Counted from the stretch's first letter, positions 1 to 9,013 are shown. The stretch is 64,000 nucleotides of DNA from an uncultured Pseudomonadota bacterium (GCA_903834465.1 CAILJB010000094.1:1-64000); one strand, 5' to 3'. The notes: generated from the sequence alone by a model not told the origin. Program-made: numbers and translations.

Positions 1-51
1 CTCCTGACCTCGCGCTGCTGCAAGGTAGCGCATTTTTTAAGGGTGAAACCA

Positions 52-183
52 ATGACAGTTATAGCAATCGAACTGGCGATTATCGCCGTCATGCTAGTGC
101 TAATCCACAAACAACAAGGTAACAACAATCGCCGTGAAAAATTGATTAAAAAAACATGGCGTGCAATGGGAGCAAACCGATGA
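52..183 (+). CDS. Small single-pass membrane protein of the integrative element
   Basis: A 43-residue reading frame: ATG after an AAGGGTG ribosome-binding-like stretch, a hydrophobic segment at about residues 4-18 (IAIELAIIAVMLVLI), then a basic, Asn/Arg/Lys-rich tail. Its TGA overlaps the ATG of the following exonuclease gene (ATGA), which argues for translational coupling and for a real gene. Frame 3 is also open from the window edge to about base 122 and could be the end of an upstream gene, so this call is not certain. Function unknown; small membrane proteins of this kind are common in phage early regions. Confidence 0.5.
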   Translation: MTVIAIELAIIAVMLVLIHKQQGNNNRREKLIKKTWRAMGANR

Positions 184-986
184 ATACCGCAGTAATTGAA
201 CAACCACAAACCAAACCTGCCACGGTGGGTTATTTCGAGCGACCTGAAATCAACTGCTCAGGGCTGAAACTGATTTTGCAATCTCCCGCGCATTTCAAAC
301 ACGCGCAGACTTCGCCACGAGTGGAAACCAAAGCGATGCAAATCGGCACAGCGGTTCACGCCTTAACGCTTGAACCCGTGAAATTCGCACAAGATTACAC
401 CGTGCTGCTCGATGACATCGACAAGCGCACCAAAGCGGGCAAAGAAGCGTGGGCGGCGTTAGAAGCGCAAAACAAAATTCTGCTCACCCGCGATGAATTT
501 GAACAAATCAAAAATATCAGTGAAGCGGTTAAAACGCACCCAACGGCAGAAAAGATTCTGGAATTCGGATTTGCTGAATTGGAAATTTACACCCAAATCC
601 AAGGCGTACCCGCCAAAGCCAAAATGGACTGGTATCGCAAAGGCATCATCGCAGATTTGAAAACCACCGACGACTCAAGTCCCGCAGGATTTGCCAGAGC
701 GTGTGCCAAATACCGCTATGCGATGCAGGCGGCTTGGTATTTGGATTGTGCCAATGCTCAAGGAATGCAGGCGCGAGAGTTCATTTTTATCGCGGTGGAA
801 AAATCAGCCCCGTATTGCATCGGAATTTACACGCTCGACGACGAGACGTTGGAACGCGGACGAAACGATTATCGACGGGCATTAGCGATGTATCAACGCT
901 GCCTTGAAACGGGCGTGTGGCATGGCTACTCCACCAACATCGAAACCTTAACGTTGCCTACATGGGCATTTAAACAAGCCGCGTAA
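180..986 (+). CDS. RecE-like PD-(D/E)XK exonuclease (DUF3799 type)
   Basis: A 268-residue protein resembling the phage/prophage PD-(D/E)XK nuclease family related to RecE exonuclease VIII. Visible features are the conserved N-terminal stretch with INCSGLKLILQSPAHFKHA, the GTAVHALTLEP segment, and a catalytic core near residues 150-165 with the acidic-lysine pair in IADLKTTDD, followed by a YRYAMQAAWYLD helix. By family it would resect double-strand ends 5' to 3' for strand annealing. I chose the ATG at 180 because it overlaps the upstream stop (ATGA) and has GGGAG eight bases before it; an in-frame ATG at 156 would add eight poorly fitting residues. The next gene follows after 16 bp and is probably its annealing partner. 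Confidence 0.8.
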   Translation: MNTAVIEQPQTKPATVGYFERPEINCSGLKLILQSPAHFKHAQTSPRVETKAMQIGTAVHALTLEPVKFAQDYTVLLDDIDKRTKAGKEAWAALEAQNKILLTRDEFEQIKNISEAVKTHPTAEKILEFGFAELEIYTQIQGVPAKAKMDWYRKGIIADLKTTDDSSPAGFARACAKYRYAMQAAWYLDCANAQGMQAREFIFIAVEKSAPYCIGIYTLDDETLERGRNDYRRALAMYQRCLETGVWHGYSTNIETLTLPTWAFKQAA

Positions 987-1002
987 GCACGGAGAAAAAA
1001 TT

Positions 1003-2028
1003 ATGAGCTTAAATCAATTTCCAACTCAAACCACGCCATCAAATTTAAGTCCGATGGCACAAACTGACCAAAACCGTGCGGTGGCGGAAGTCCAAGCGGC
1101 GATGATGATTGCCAGCATGAATCCGCGTAATCAACGCGGCGCAATGGACAGGATTCTAAACGCCTGCACACGGCAATCTCTGGCAGAAAGCGCGGTTTAT
1201 CAATTCGCTAGAGGTGGCGCAAACGTCTCAGGCGCATCGATTCGACTTGCCGAAGCGATTGCTCAACAGTGGGGCAACATTCAATTTGGAATCCGAGAAC
1301 TCGAACAGCGCACGGGCGAAAGCACGGTTCAAGCCTTTGCATGGGATGTTGAAACAAACACCCGCCGCGAAGTGACGTTTCATGTTGCTCACGAATTGCA
1401 CACGCGAAAAGGCGTGAAAAAACTTACCGACCCGCGTGATATTTACGAGATGGTAGCAAACCAAGGCGCACGGCGGTTGCGCGGCTGCATCTTGGCGATT
1501 ATCCCCAGTGACGTGACGGAAGCAGCGGTAGCGCAATGTGAACGCACGTTAGTCACGACCGCTGATGTCACGCCTGAAGCAATTAAACGCTTAGTGGAAG
1601 CCTTTGAAGCCTTCGGTGTGAGCAAAGAACAAATTGAACTGCGAATTCAACGCAGGCTTGATGCCGTTCAGCCTGCACAGGTGGCGAATTTACGAAAAAT
1701 CTACGCCAGTATTCGTGACGGCATGAGTACCGCCGACGAGTGGTTTGAAAAACCTGTCACTAAATCGCGCAGCGTGGAGAGTTTGATTGAAGTCGAGCTG
1801 CCAAGAGAACCTGAACTGGTGGAAGAACAGTTGCCCATGAGCAACGCTGAACTGCCACCTGACCCTTATGGCGAATGGATTGGCAAAATTGAAACCTGCC
1901 AAACAGTCGGCGACATTGCCAAATTGCTCAACGAAATGCCTGCCAACGTGAAAACCGATTTGAAAGAGTTGGTGGCTAAACGGCAGGATGACATCAAAGC
2001 ACAAACTCAACAAGAAGCCGTGCAATAA
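1003..2028 (+). CDS. Prophage recombination-module protein, probable single-strand annealing partner
   Basis: A 341-residue protein of a family common in proteobacterial prophages, typically starting with QNRAVAEVQAAMMIA and containing the conserved blocks RILNACTRQSLAESA, GASIRLAEAIAQQWGN and DPRDIYEMVANQGARRLR (residues about 45-165). The tail from about residue 240 is acidic and proline-rich. In such elements it lies next to a RecE-like or lambda-exo-like nuclease, as here, so the likely role is single-strand annealing or an associated recombination function; this is inferred from context, since I cannot match it to RecT, Erf or Rad52 by motif. Start ATG follows GGAG by eight bases. Confidence 0.6.
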   Translation: MSLNQFPTQTTPSNLSPMAQTDQNRAVAEVQAAMMIASMNPRNQRGAMDRILNACTRQSLAESAVYQFARGGANVSGASIRLAEAIAQQWGNIQFGIRELEQRTGESTVQAFAWDVETNTRREVTFHVAHELHTRKGVKKLTDPRDIYEMVANQGARRLRGCILAIIPSDVTEAAVAQCERTLVTTADVTPEAIKRLVEAFEAFGVSKEQIELRIQRRLDAVQPAQVANLRKIYASIRDGMSTADEWFEKPVTKSRSVESLIEVELPREPELVEEQLPMSNAELPPDPYGEWIGKIETCQTVGDIAKLLNEMPANVKTDLKELVAKRQDDIKAQTQQEAVQ

Positions 2029-2039
2029 CCCGTTTCAAG

Positions 2040-2065
2040 GCTGCTCGCTTATCAAGGCGAGCAGC
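2040..2065. terminator. Perfect 9-bp hairpin between element genes
   Basis: GCTGCTCGC at 2040-2048 pairs perfectly with GCGAGCAGC at 2057-2065 around an 8-base loop. It lies 11 bp after the stop of the putative annealing gene and just before the RBS of the next gene. It has no T tract afterwards (ACTTTCGG), so it is more likely a transcript-stabilising or attenuating hairpin than a strong intrinsic terminator. Confidence 0.45.
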
Positions 2066-2082
2066 ACTTTCGGAGAAAAATG

Positions 2083-2478
2083 ATGAGTAAAAATTTATCG
2101 AATACCGAGAGCAAGGTTCTCAAATTGATTCAAAAAGAGGGCATTACACGTTATCTGTCGCGCCAAGCGAATGTTGAGCGACGCAACAAAATCCGTGAGT
2201 TTGATAGTTACGTTGGCAGCGACGGCAAAGGTTCAACATCACCCGCAGGCATGGCAATTTCAATCGCTCGTGCCATCAAAGATTCGTTTGGTGTGGCAGT
2301 GGCAGAAATGAATGAGTGGCAATTAAACCAACTCATCATGCTCGAAAACAGCGCGATTCAAATTATCGAAAACGGTATGAAAGCTAATCTGCCGCGTGTC
2401 GAAATTCGCCAGCGCATTTTCGATGTTATCAAGCTCAACAAACAGCAATACGACATTATCAACGGAGATTCAAAATGA
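2083..2478 (+). CDS. Element protein of unknown function
   Basis: 131 residues, mostly alpha-helical by composition and basic at the N-terminus (RYLSRQANVERRNKIREF), with a Gly/Ser-rich break near residue 45 (DGKGSTSPAGM). No family recognised. Two ATG codons lie in tandem; the second (2083) is seven bases from GGAG and is preferred. The 3' end overlaps the next start by four bases (ATGA), showing a tightly packed early-type operon with the exonuclease genes upstream and the coiled-coil protein downstream. Confidence 0.6.
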   Translation: MSKNLSNTESKVLKLIQKEGITRYLSRQANVERRNKIREFDSYVGSDGKGSTSPAGMAISIARAIKDSFGVAVAEMNEWQLNQLIMLENSAIQIIENGMKANLPRVEIRQRIFDVIKLNKQQYDIINGDSK

Positions 2479-3563
2479 ACGAATTACAACAATTACCAGA
2501 CATGACGCTCGAAGAAGCTCAAGCCAAACACGCACAATTAAAATCACTTGAAAGCGTCATGCGTTCAAGTTTGCTTGAAATGCGAGACCGCAAAGGATGG
2601 TTGGTGTTGGGATATGCCAGTTTTTCAGAATACGGTGAAACTGAGTGGGGATTTTCACAGGCTTATTTGTACCGATTAGCAAAAGCCGCAGAAGTTCAAA
2701 AAATAATTTCGCCAATTGGCGAAAATGAAATCCCTGAAAGTACCTTGCGTCCACTTTCAAAAGTAGACGATGCCGATAAAAAAGCATTGTACGAAGAAGC
2801 CGTTGAACGTGCCTTAGCTGAAGGCAAAAAACTCGGTGCAAAAATGATGGAAGAAGTCGTTGCTGAACACCTAGCTAAAAGTTCACAAATGCAAAAACGC
2901 ATTGATTTTCTTGAACTCGATAAAGAAGCTACCACCAAACAAAATGATGAATTGCGAAATGCCTTAGCGTATCAAGTCGATTCAAAAGTTGACGAAAAAT
3001 TAGCTATCGAACGCGCCACCTTAATTCTTGAAAATTCCAATGCGTTACAGAATGCCCAAAAATTGATTGATGACGCGCAAGACACCATCGAACGGCTGCA
3101 ACAAGAGTCCGCTGAACAGCTTGAACGTTTCAAAAAAGAAAAAGACAAAGCCATCAAAGACGGCATCAGTCTTGAAATAAACAAACGTGAAACTGAAATT
3201 CGCCAGCTAGATTACCAAGTGGAATCCTTGCAAAAACAGGCTGCCGAATTACGCGCTGCGCGGGATTTACTCGATACAGAAAATGGCACTATCAAACAAC
3301 ACCAAGAAAGCATCAAAGACATTAACAGTGCGATTCAAACCATCAAAAGTGCGCTCTATCTTGCTGACGAAAGCGGTAACACGCCTGTTGAACTTATCCA
3401 AGCATGGAATGCGTTAAGCCTTGCCATGGCTGAATTAGCAAACCAACTCAGTCTATTTTGTAATCGCGGCGTTGGCAGTGTGGTTATCAACGGAAATTTA
3501 TTGTCCGCAGATACCAACGACGATTTTGGTGTAGATACCTTCAACAACTGGGGGAACGCATGA
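2475..3563 (+). CDS. Long coiled-coil element protein
   Basis: 362 residues. The first ~90 residues (RKGWLVLGYASFSEYGETEW, then AYLYRLAKAAEVQ) resemble the helical, ParB/DUF3102-like N-terminal domains of phage and plasmid proteins. Residues about 130-290 are a long Glu/Lys/Gln heptad-rich coiled coil, and the C-terminus (from about 320) is compact and non-helical. Likely a DNA-binding or scaffold-like protein that dimerises through its coiled coil; the exact role is unknown. It overlaps both neighbours by four bases (ATGA junctions), so it is translated as part of the element operon. Confidence 0.65.
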   Translation: MNELQQLPDMTLEEAQAKHAQLKSLESVMRSSLLEMRDRKGWLVLGYASFSEYGETEWGFSQAYLYRLAKAAEVQKIISPIGENEIPESTLRPLSKVDDADKKALYEEAVERALAEGKKLGAKMMEEVVAEHLAKSSQMQKRIDFLELDKEATTKQNDELRNALAYQVDSKVDEKLAIERATLILENSNALQNAQKLIDDAQDTIERLQQESAEQLERFKKEKDKAIKDGISLEINKRETEIRQLDYQVESLQKQAAELRAARDLLDTENGTIKQHQESIKDINSAIQTIKSALYLADESGNTPVELIQAWNALSLAMAELANQLSLFCNRGVGSVVINGNLLSADTNDDFGVDTFNNWGNA

Positions 3564-3766
3564 ACGAAGAACAACGCGCCACCATCAATCAAAAATTGGA
3601 CAGATTACGACTCAAACCGCGTCGCAAAACTAACTGGGGCAAGGGATTTGTAATTCCAAAAAAGAAAACTGATATTGAATTCGTAGAAGCAGCTCGTTTT
3701 AAACGAATAGCGGTTGCTAAATCAAAGGTGAATAGACGTTATCAGATGGAGACAACTGAATTATGA
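3560..3766 (+). CDS. Small basic element protein
   Basis: 68 residues, strongly basic (RLRLKPRRKTNW, KKKTDIEF, RIAVAKSKVNRR). No family recognised. It overlaps the upstream and downstream genes by four bases each, which supports it being translated. The charge suggests nucleic-acid binding, but nothing more specific can be read. Confidence 0.5.
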   Translation: MNEEQRATINQKLDRLRLKPRRKTNWGKGFVIPKKKTDIEFVEAARFKRIAVAKSKVNRRYQMETTEL

Positions 3767-4110
3767 CTACGCTAGATTTAAAAGAAGCGGCGGCATTTTT
3801 AAAAATTCATCCTGAAACTATGCGGCAAATGGCATTAGCAAAAAAAGTGCGTGGTACAAAAATTGGGCGACGGTGGGTTTTCCTTCAAGAGCATCTTGTT
3901 CAATTACTTACAGGCGATTATCCTAAACAAGGCGGCTTGCGTCTTGTGGTTAATAATGCACAGGAGCAAACCAAGTGGCAATCTACAAAAGAAAAAACGA
4001 CAGAACGAACTACTGGTATATCGACTTCATCGGCGCAAACGGCGAGCGAATACGACGCTCTGCTTGCACCGAAGACAAACAAGCAGCGCAAGAACTTCAC
4101 GACCGTTTAA
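3763..4110 (+). CDS. Excisionase-like HTH protein
   Basis: 115 residues. The first ~60 form a MerR/excisionase-type winged helix (HTH_17 style): LDLKEAAAFLKIHPETMRQM followed by KKVRGTKIGRRWVFLQEHLVQ. Proteins of this kind sit beside integrases and act as recombination directionality factors or repressors. The last ~45 residues are Thr/Ser/Gln-rich and are encoded over the 5' end of the integrase gene (136-bp overlap in another frame), so this tail may not be under protein-level selection. Position directly before int fits an Xis-like role. Confidence 0.65.
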   Translation: MTTLDLKEAAAFLKIHPETMRQMALAKKVRGTKIGRRWVFLQEHLVQLLTGDYPKQGGLRLVVNNAQEQTKWQSTKEKTTERTTGISTSSAQTASEYDALLAPKTNKQRKNFTTV

Positions 4111-5027
4111 AAGCTGAATCATGGCGTATCAAAAATGTAGGCGAAAAGCCAACTTACACATGGGAAGATGCAGTGGTTCGCTACTTATCGGAACAATCAG
4201 AAAAACGCAGTTTAGAAACCGATAAATTTCATTTACGCTGGGTTGATACCTTTTTGCGTGGCAAGTCTTTAAATGAAATCAACAAGCAAGTCTTTGATAA
4301 ATTGAAATACGAAAAATTAAAGACAGGGGTTTCAAATGCCACAGTTAACAGAATGCTTGCGACGGTGAGAAAGATTGTCAACGAAGCGGCTAACGAATGG
4401 GAATGGTGCGATGCACCTCCCGTCGTTAAGATGTTAACAGAGCCGCAATCGCGGGTTCGGTGGCTGACACACGCTGAAGTCGATAGGCTGTTGGTTGAAT
4501 TACCTCAGCATATCAATGTCATGGTTAGATTTTCATTGGCAACTGGACTGAGAGAACGGAACGTGACGCATCTGGAATGGTCACAAATAGATATGGATAG
4601 ACGATGTGCGTGGATTACTGCCGAACAGTCTAAATCAAAGAAGGCTATCGCCGTGCCACTGAATACTGACGCATTGGCTGTTTTACGCGAACAGCGTGGC
4701 AAACACGAAACCAACGTATTTGTGTATCAAGGTAATCCAATAGAAACGGCTAATTCCAAAGCGTGGCGTAAAGCGTTAGTCAGAGCTGGAATTGAGGATT
4801 TTAGATGGCATGATTTGCGTCACACATGGGCGAGTTGGCACGTCCAAAATGGGACACCTTTAAATGTGTTGAAGGAATTAGGTGGCTGGGCTGACTTATC
4901 GATGGTGATGCGTTATGCACATTTGTCTAGTGAGCATCTTGCAGAATATGCCACTAATTCGGCTCGGAAAGTGGCAACGAATGTCCCACATTTGTCACAC
5001 CAGCAAAAAATGAGACGGGTTAAATAG
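3975..5027 (+). CDS. int: Tyrosine-type site-specific integrase
   Basis: 350 residues. N-terminal SAM-like/core-binding region at about 50-160 (YTWEDAVVRYL, TVNRMLATVRKIVNEA); catalytic domain at about 165-320 with the Arg box in ATGLRERNVTHLEW, the beta-hairpin Lys in SKSKKAIAVPL, the box-II HDLRHTWASWHV, GGW as the H/W position, and nucleophile Tyr about 314 in MRYAHLS. All RKHRH/WY positions look intact, so the enzyme should be active. The gene overlaps the HTH gene by 136 bp and ends 20 bp from the 3' end of tRNA-Pro, the usual arrangement when int sits beside attL/attR. The start ATG is after AAGTGGCA, a weak RBS, suggesting low or coupled translation. Confidence 0.9.
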   Translation: MAIYKRKNDRTNYWYIDFIGANGERIRRSACTEDKQAAQELHDRLKAESWRIKNVGEKPTYTWEDAVVRYLSEQSEKRSLETDKFHLRWVDTFLRGKSLNEINKQVFDKLKYEKLKTGVSNATVNRMLATVRKIVNEAANEWEWCDAPPVVKMLTEPQSRVRWLTHAEVDRLLVELPQHINVMVRFSLATGLRERNVTHLEWSQIDMDRRCAWITAEQSKSKKAIAVPLNTDALAVLREQRGKHETNVFVYQGNPIETANSKAWRKALVRAGIEDFRWHDLRHTWASWHVQNGTPLNVLKELGGWADLSMVMRYAHLSSEHLAEYATNSARKVATNVPHLSHQQKMRRVK

Positions 5028-5044
5028 CTGTAACCCGTTGTTTT
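5015..5044 (+). terminator. Intrinsic terminator of the integrase gene
   Basis: ACGGGTTA (5015-5022) pairs with TAACCCGT (5031-5038) around an 8-base loop and is followed by TGTTTT. The left arm overlaps the last int codons and the stop. It ends transcription just before the convergent tRNA-Pro gene. Confidence 0.6.
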
Positions 5045-5047
5045 AAT

Positions 5048-5124
<77 letters not shown>

Positions 5125-5180
5125 ACAATGGTGAAATTGTACCACAGTGCTTTAGACATTTCACAGCGTTACGATGTTTA

Positions 5181-5378
5181 TCAATGATATTCGTAACCTT
5201 CAGTAGCGATTTCAAACATATTTTCGGTTTCAATCGATTCACCGACAATGCGTTTTTCTTCCATCACCCATTCGCCTAAATCAATCAATTTACAACGTTC
5301 GCAACAAAAAGGTTTAAAACGTTGCTCGGCAGTCCATTCAACAGATTTTTGGCAATTTGGGCATTTTACGGTCAACAT
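5181..5378 (-). CDS. yacG: DNA gyrase inhibitor YacG (zinc-binding)
   Basis: 65 residues with the four-cysteine zinc site of YacG: CPNC at residues 6-9 and CERC near 27-30, followed by the LIDLGEW signature. YacG binds GyrB and blocks supercoiling in E. coli. I took the ATG at 5378, giving the usual MLTVKCPNC start, rather than a start six codons upstream. It lies two bases after zapD, in the standard coaE-zapD-yacG order, and is the last gene of that operon. Confidence 0.9.
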   Translation of the reverse strand: MLTVKCPNCQKSVEWTAEQRFKPFCCERCKLIDLGEWVMEEKRIVGESIETENMFEIATEGYEYH

Positions 5379-5380
5379 AA

Positions 5381-6157
5381 TTAAAAAATACAACAAGTTA
5401 AAGTGAAGGGGATGTTTTCGCTACTTTGTGTGGGACGTTGACTATCACGCGAAGGGTACATAAATCGAATCGTGCAACGGTGTTTGCCACCACTAATTTC
5501 AACAAAATAAGGTTGCGATTTGTCTAAACTAACGCAAACCAACTGATTCGGTAAATTCGTATCTAAAGTAATTTGAAAAAATCCCGCCGGCGCAATTTCC
5601 TCGGTAACAGTATGACTATTACGAATAAAACTCAAAATTAGCGCAATTGCCTCTCCAATATCGGCGAATGGGCGACTCCATTGACTTAAATCGTGAACGC
5701 ACGTTGCATCATCCTGATTTAACCAATAATGAAATTCAGGCAAATCAAACGAACACGTTCCACCTGGAATTGCACTGCGTTGCGCGACACTTTGAAATAA
5801 ATCACTTTCCATAATGTGATTACCGATTTTCCCGGTCATCGCATACAATTTTTGACTAATTCCATTCAACTGCGTTAACAATTCTTGCAACTTTTGCGTA
5901 TCCACCCCTTGATTTTGATTGACCGCAATTTTATTTAAAACATTAGCTTGCCGATCTAATTCTTTGAGAATTTCCGATTTTAAATCGTTGCGTTTAAAAA
6001 TTGCGACAATATCAAGTAATAGACTGATTGCGGCACGTTTATCAGCCGATGCTGTACCATGTAGATGGTGATAAAACTGATGGAAAAGTTGTTCGAGACG
6101 AATAAAAACGCGCATGCGTTCATTGAGGGGAAATTCATAACTAATCGGGGTGTTCAC
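5381..6157 (-). CDS. zapD: Cell division protein ZapD
   Basis: About 258 residues, the normal ZapD (DUF1342) length. It has the family start [18 protein letters not shown], an alpha-helical N-terminal half and a beta-rich C-terminal half ending in FTLTCCIF. ZapD crosslinks FtsZ filaments and stabilises the Z ring in the cytoplasm. The chosen start is GTG at 6157, which matches family N-termini; an in-frame TTG at 6178 would overlap coaE by seven bases and add residues not expected for the family. Flanked by coaE and yacG as in most gammaproteobacteria. Confidence 0.9.
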   Translation of the reverse strand: MNTPISYEFPLNERMRVFIRLEQLFHQFYHHLHGTASADKRAAISLLLDIVAIFKRNDLKSEILKELDRQANVLNKIAVNQNQGVDTQKLQELLTQLNGISQKLYAMTGKIGNHIMESDLFQSVAQRSAIPGGTCSFDLPEFHYWLNQDDATCVHDLSQWSRPFADIGEAIALILSFIRNSHTVTEEIAPAGFFQITLDTNLPNQLVCVSLDKSQPYFVEISGGKHRCTIRFMYPSRDSQRPTQSSENIPFTLTCCIF

Positions 6158-6171
6158 AACTTCGGCGTATC

Positions 6172-6768
6172 CTAGCAATGGCTTAATGAAAGGTAGAAAT
6201 TGTGCAGTTTTTTAACCTGTTCTGCAAGCGTAGTATCGTTTTTTGAATTATCAACAATGTCGTGTGCGTGTGCCTTTCGAAAAGTAGACGAGACTTGTGT
6301 TGCAATAATTGCTTGAATACGTTCTAGCGACAAATTATCACGCCTTTGCACCCGCGCAATTTGTGTTGTCTCATCGCAATCAACAACCAAAATACGGTCA
6401 ACAAAGGATTCGGCATGTGTTTCAAATAACAATGGAATACTTAAAATGCAATAAGCTCCTGTGAGCGACCTTAATTGCTCGGCACAACTTGAAAAAACGA
6501 GCGGATGTAAAATGGCTTCTAATTGTTGTTTAGCCTGCGAATTATCAAAAATACGCGCTTTCAACGCGGCGCGATTTAATTCGCCATTTTCAAGTAAAAT
6601 TTCTGAACCAAAAACCTGTGCAATGCGTTGTAATGCAGGCTGACCACGAGCAACTAGCCGATGTGAAATTTCATCTGCATCAATAATAGGCATACCCAAG
6701 TCTGCAAACAAACGTGAAACAGTCGATTTTCCGCAACCAATTCCGCCCGTTAAGCCGATTTTCAACAT
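6172..6768 (-). CDS. coaE: Dephospho-CoA kinase
   Basis: 198 residues. The P-loop GGIGCGKST is at residues 8-16, with the DADEISHRLV acceptor-binding region and FDNSQAKQQLEAILHP in the LID/CoA-binding part. It phosphorylates dephospho-CoA at the 3'-OH, the last step of coenzyme A synthesis. It is the first gene of the coaE-zapD-yacG group; the prepilin peptidase gene pilD that often precedes it is absent, replaced here by a cNMP-binding protein 13 bp upstream. Confidence 0.95.
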   Translation of the reverse strand: MLKIGLTGGIGCGKSTVSRLFADLGMPIIDADEISHRLVARGQPALQRIAQVFGSEILLENGELNRAALKARIFDNSQAKQQLEAILHPLVFSSCAEQLRSLTGAYCILSIPLLFETHAESFVDRILVVDCDETTQIARVQRRDNLSLERIQAIIATQVSSTFRKAHAHDIVDNSKNDTTLAEQVKKLHNFYLSLSHC

Positions 6769-6781
6769 AGTACGTTTGACA

Positions 6782-7222
6782 TCATTTGAGCGGTTTTACA
6801 GTAGGAATACCGTTCTCATCTTCTTCAACGCTAAATTCGATGCTTTTGCTTTTAGTCGTAAGTTCGCCGATTTTTTCCAATAATAAATCATTTGTACTGG
6901 CCAAACGATTTCCCATAACGCCCATCATCTTGCCGGCAAACGAAGGATTTTCAGAGATGAATTGTTCTAGCTGCATCCGACTTTTAATAACAACTATTCT
7001 CGAATCCTCGATAACTTTTGCCGATGCGCTACGCGGTCTATTTCTGTAAATGGCCATTTCACCGAAGAAATCATTTTTGTGAATAACAGCAATCTCGACC
7101 TCTTCGCCATTACGTTCGACGTAAATTTTGACGCTACCTTCCAAAACAATAAACATTGTCTTGTCGTAAGCCCCCTCTCTAAAAATGATTGTGTCCGCTT
7201 TAACTTTAATAATGGGTAGCAT
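6782..7222 (-). CDS. Cyclic nucleotide-binding domain protein
   Basis: 146 residues, a single CNB domain at about 5-118 with the phosphate-binding cassette FGEMAIYRNRPRSASA (conserved Glu and Arg present), so cyclic nucleotide binding is plausible. There is no DNA-binding helix-turn-helix afterwards: the remaining ~25 residues are an acidic tail (SVEEDENGIP). It is therefore not a CRP-type regulator but a stand-alone cNMP sensor that presumably acts through a partner. It lies 13 bp before coaE and may be co-transcribed with it. Confidence 0.8.
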   Translation of the reverse strand: MLPIIKVKADTIIFREGAYDKTMFIVLEGSVKIYVERNGEEVEIAVIHKNDFFGEMAIYRNRPRSASAKVIEDSRIVVIKSRMQLEQFISENPSFAGKMMGVMGNRLASTNDLLLEKIGELTTKSKSIEFSVEEDENGIPTVKPLK

Positions 7223-7261
7223 GGCGAAAAACTCCTAAATAGCTTGACGAGGGAAGATTTA

Positions 7262-7286
7262 CGGAGGATTTTTTTAAAATCCTCCG
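7262..7286. terminator. Perfect palindrome after ilvD, possible terminator
   Basis: CGGAGGATTTT and AAAATCCTCCG form an 11-bp perfect stem with a 3-base loop, eight bases beyond the ilvD stop on the minus strand. The strand leaving ilvD continues TAAATCTT, a poor U tract, so efficiency is uncertain. Confidence 0.45.
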
Positions 7287-7294
7287 CTTACTTT

Positions 7295-8980
7295 TTAATT
7301 ATCGGTCACAGCACCAAGCGAGGCAGAATTTACCAATTTGGCATATTTTGCAAGCACACCGCGTGTGTAACGTGGTGCAGGTTGTTGCCATTTTTCTAAA
7401 CGCCGCGCGATTTCGTGTTCATTAACATGCAAAGTTAACGCATTATTTTCAGCATCAATGGTAATCGAATCACCATTTTCAACAATTGCTAACGTGCCAC
7501 CGACATACGCTTCAGGCGTGATATGTCCAACCACAAAACCGTGTGTGCCACCGGAGAAACGACCATCAGTAATTAACGCCACGTCTTTGCCTAACCCTTT
7601 GCCCATAATTGCTGAGGTTGGCGATAACATTTCACGCATGCCAGGACCACCTTTTGGGCCTTCGTAACGAATGACAATCACGTCACCTTTGACAATATCG
7701 CCATTCAAAATAGCTTGCAATGCTTGCTCTTCGGCATCAAAGACTTTCGCGTTACCTGTGAAACATAAGCCTTCTTTGCCTGTGATTTTTGCAACCGAAC
7801 CTTCGGCGGCTAAGTTTCCGTATAAAACAACTAAATGGCTGTCTTTTTTAATCGGGTGTTCTAAATCGTGAATCATATCCTGACCGATTGGATAAGGCTG
7901 AACATCGGCTAAATTTTCAGCAAGCGTTTTGCCTGTCACAGTCAAACAGTCGCCATGCAACAAACCTTTGTCGAGCAAAATTTTCATTAACGGTTGAATG
8001 CCGCCAATTTCAATCAATTCTGCCATTTGATAACGACCGCTAGGTTTTAAATCCGCAAGCATTGGTACACGTTTCCCAATGCGAGTGAAATCGTCGAGGG
8101 TAATATCAACTTTCGACGCATTCGCCATCGCTAAAATATGTAGCACCGCGTTTGTCGAACCGCCTAACGCAATCACAACGGTAATCGCATTTTCAAAGGC
8201 TTCTTTCGTCATGATGTCGCTTGGCAAAATACCTTTTTCAAGCAAATTCAAAACTGCCGCGCCGGCACGTTCACAATCGAGTTTTTTATCTTCTGAAACC
8301 GCCGCTTGCGCTGAACTGTTTGGCAAACTCATACCTAACGCTTCGATTGCCGAAGCCATGGTATTTGCGGTGTACATGCCGCCACACGAACCCGCTCCGG
8401 GAATGGCTTTCGCTTCGATTTCGGCAAGTTCTGCATCATCGATTTTGTTATTTGCGCGTGCGCCAACCGCTTCAAAAACTGACACAACATCGAGTTTTTT
8501 GTCTTTGTGGCAACCAGGCAAAATCGTGCCGCCATAAACGAAAATCGCTGGACGATTCAAACGGGCAATCGCAATCATGCAGCCAGGCATATTTTTATCA
8601 CAACCACCAATCGCCACAACGCCATCAAAGCCTTGGCAACCAACCACCGTTTCAATCGAATCGGCAATCACTTCTCGCGAAACGAGCGAGTATTTCATCC
8701 CTTCCGTTCCCATCGAAATACCATCAGAAATGGTAATCGTATTGAAAATAATGGCTTTACCATTCGCGCCATTTACACCTTTTGCCACTTCATCAGCGAG
8801 TTTGTTAATGTGCATATTGCACGGTGTGACCATGCTCCACGTTGATGCAACGCCGATTTGCGGTTTTTTGAAATCTTCGTTCGTAAAACCTACCGCGTGT
8901 AACATAGCGCGACTTGGCGCACGTTCCATACCGTCAACGACTTGAGAGGAAAAGGTACGGCTATTTTTATTGTCTGTCAT
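7295..8980 (-). CDS. ilvD: Dihydroxy-acid dehydratase
   Basis: 561 residues, the shorter IlvD/EDD class. It converts 2,3-dihydroxy-isovalerate and -methylvalerate to the 2-keto acids of valine and isoleucine synthesis. The iron-sulfur cysteines are visible in [18 protein letters not shown] and [14 protein letters not shown], with the carbamylatable Lys in the middle motif, and the C-terminal [19 protein letters not shown] signature. Single gene here; ilvE, the next enzyme, lies about 10 kb away. Confidence 0.97.
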   Translation of the reverse strand: MTDNKNSRTFSSQVVDGMERAPSRAMLHAVGFTNEDFKKPQIGVASTWSMVTPCNMHINKLADEVAKGVNGANGKAIIFNTITISDGISMGTEGMKYSLVSREVIADSIETVVGCQGFDGVVAIGGCDKNMPGCMIAIARLNRPAIFVYGGTILPGCHKDKKLDVVSVFEAVGARANNKIDDAELAEIEAKAIPGAGSCGGMYTANTMASAIEALGMSLPNSSAQAAVSEDKKLDCERAGAAVLNLLEKGILPSDIMTKEAFENAITVVIALGGSTNAVLHILAMANASKVDITLDDFTRIGKRVPMLADLKPSGRYQMAELIEIGGIQPLMKILLDKGLLHGDCLTVTGKTLAENLADVQPYPIGQDMIHDLEHPIKKDSHLVVLYGNLAAEGSVAKITGKEGLCFTGNAKVFDAEEQALQAILNGDIVKGDVIVIRYEGPKGGPGMREMLSPTSAIMGKGLGKDVALITDGRFSGGTHGFVVGHITPEAYVGGTLAIVENGDSITIDAENNALTLHVNEHEIARRLEKWQQPAPRYTRGVLAKYAKLVNSASLGAVTDN

Positions 8981-9013
8981 AAATTTTTTATTTTGTTTGA
9001 TTTGAAAAAGAGT

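Noticed and set aside
3-122. Frame-3 reading frame from the window edge
   Set aside because: Open and plausible as the end of an upstream gene, but only about 39 codons are visible and it competes with the ATGA-linked small membrane frame; not enough evidence to call.
156-180. Longer start (ATG at 156) for the RecE-like exonuclease
   Set aside because: It would overlap the small membrane gene by 28 bp, has a poorer RBS and adds residues not expected for the family; the ATG at 180 has a better RBS and an ATGA junction.
8079-8845. Long plus-strand frames opposite ilvD
   Set aside because: They are antisense to highly conserved ilvD sequence and have no recognisable protein features; a coding artefact.
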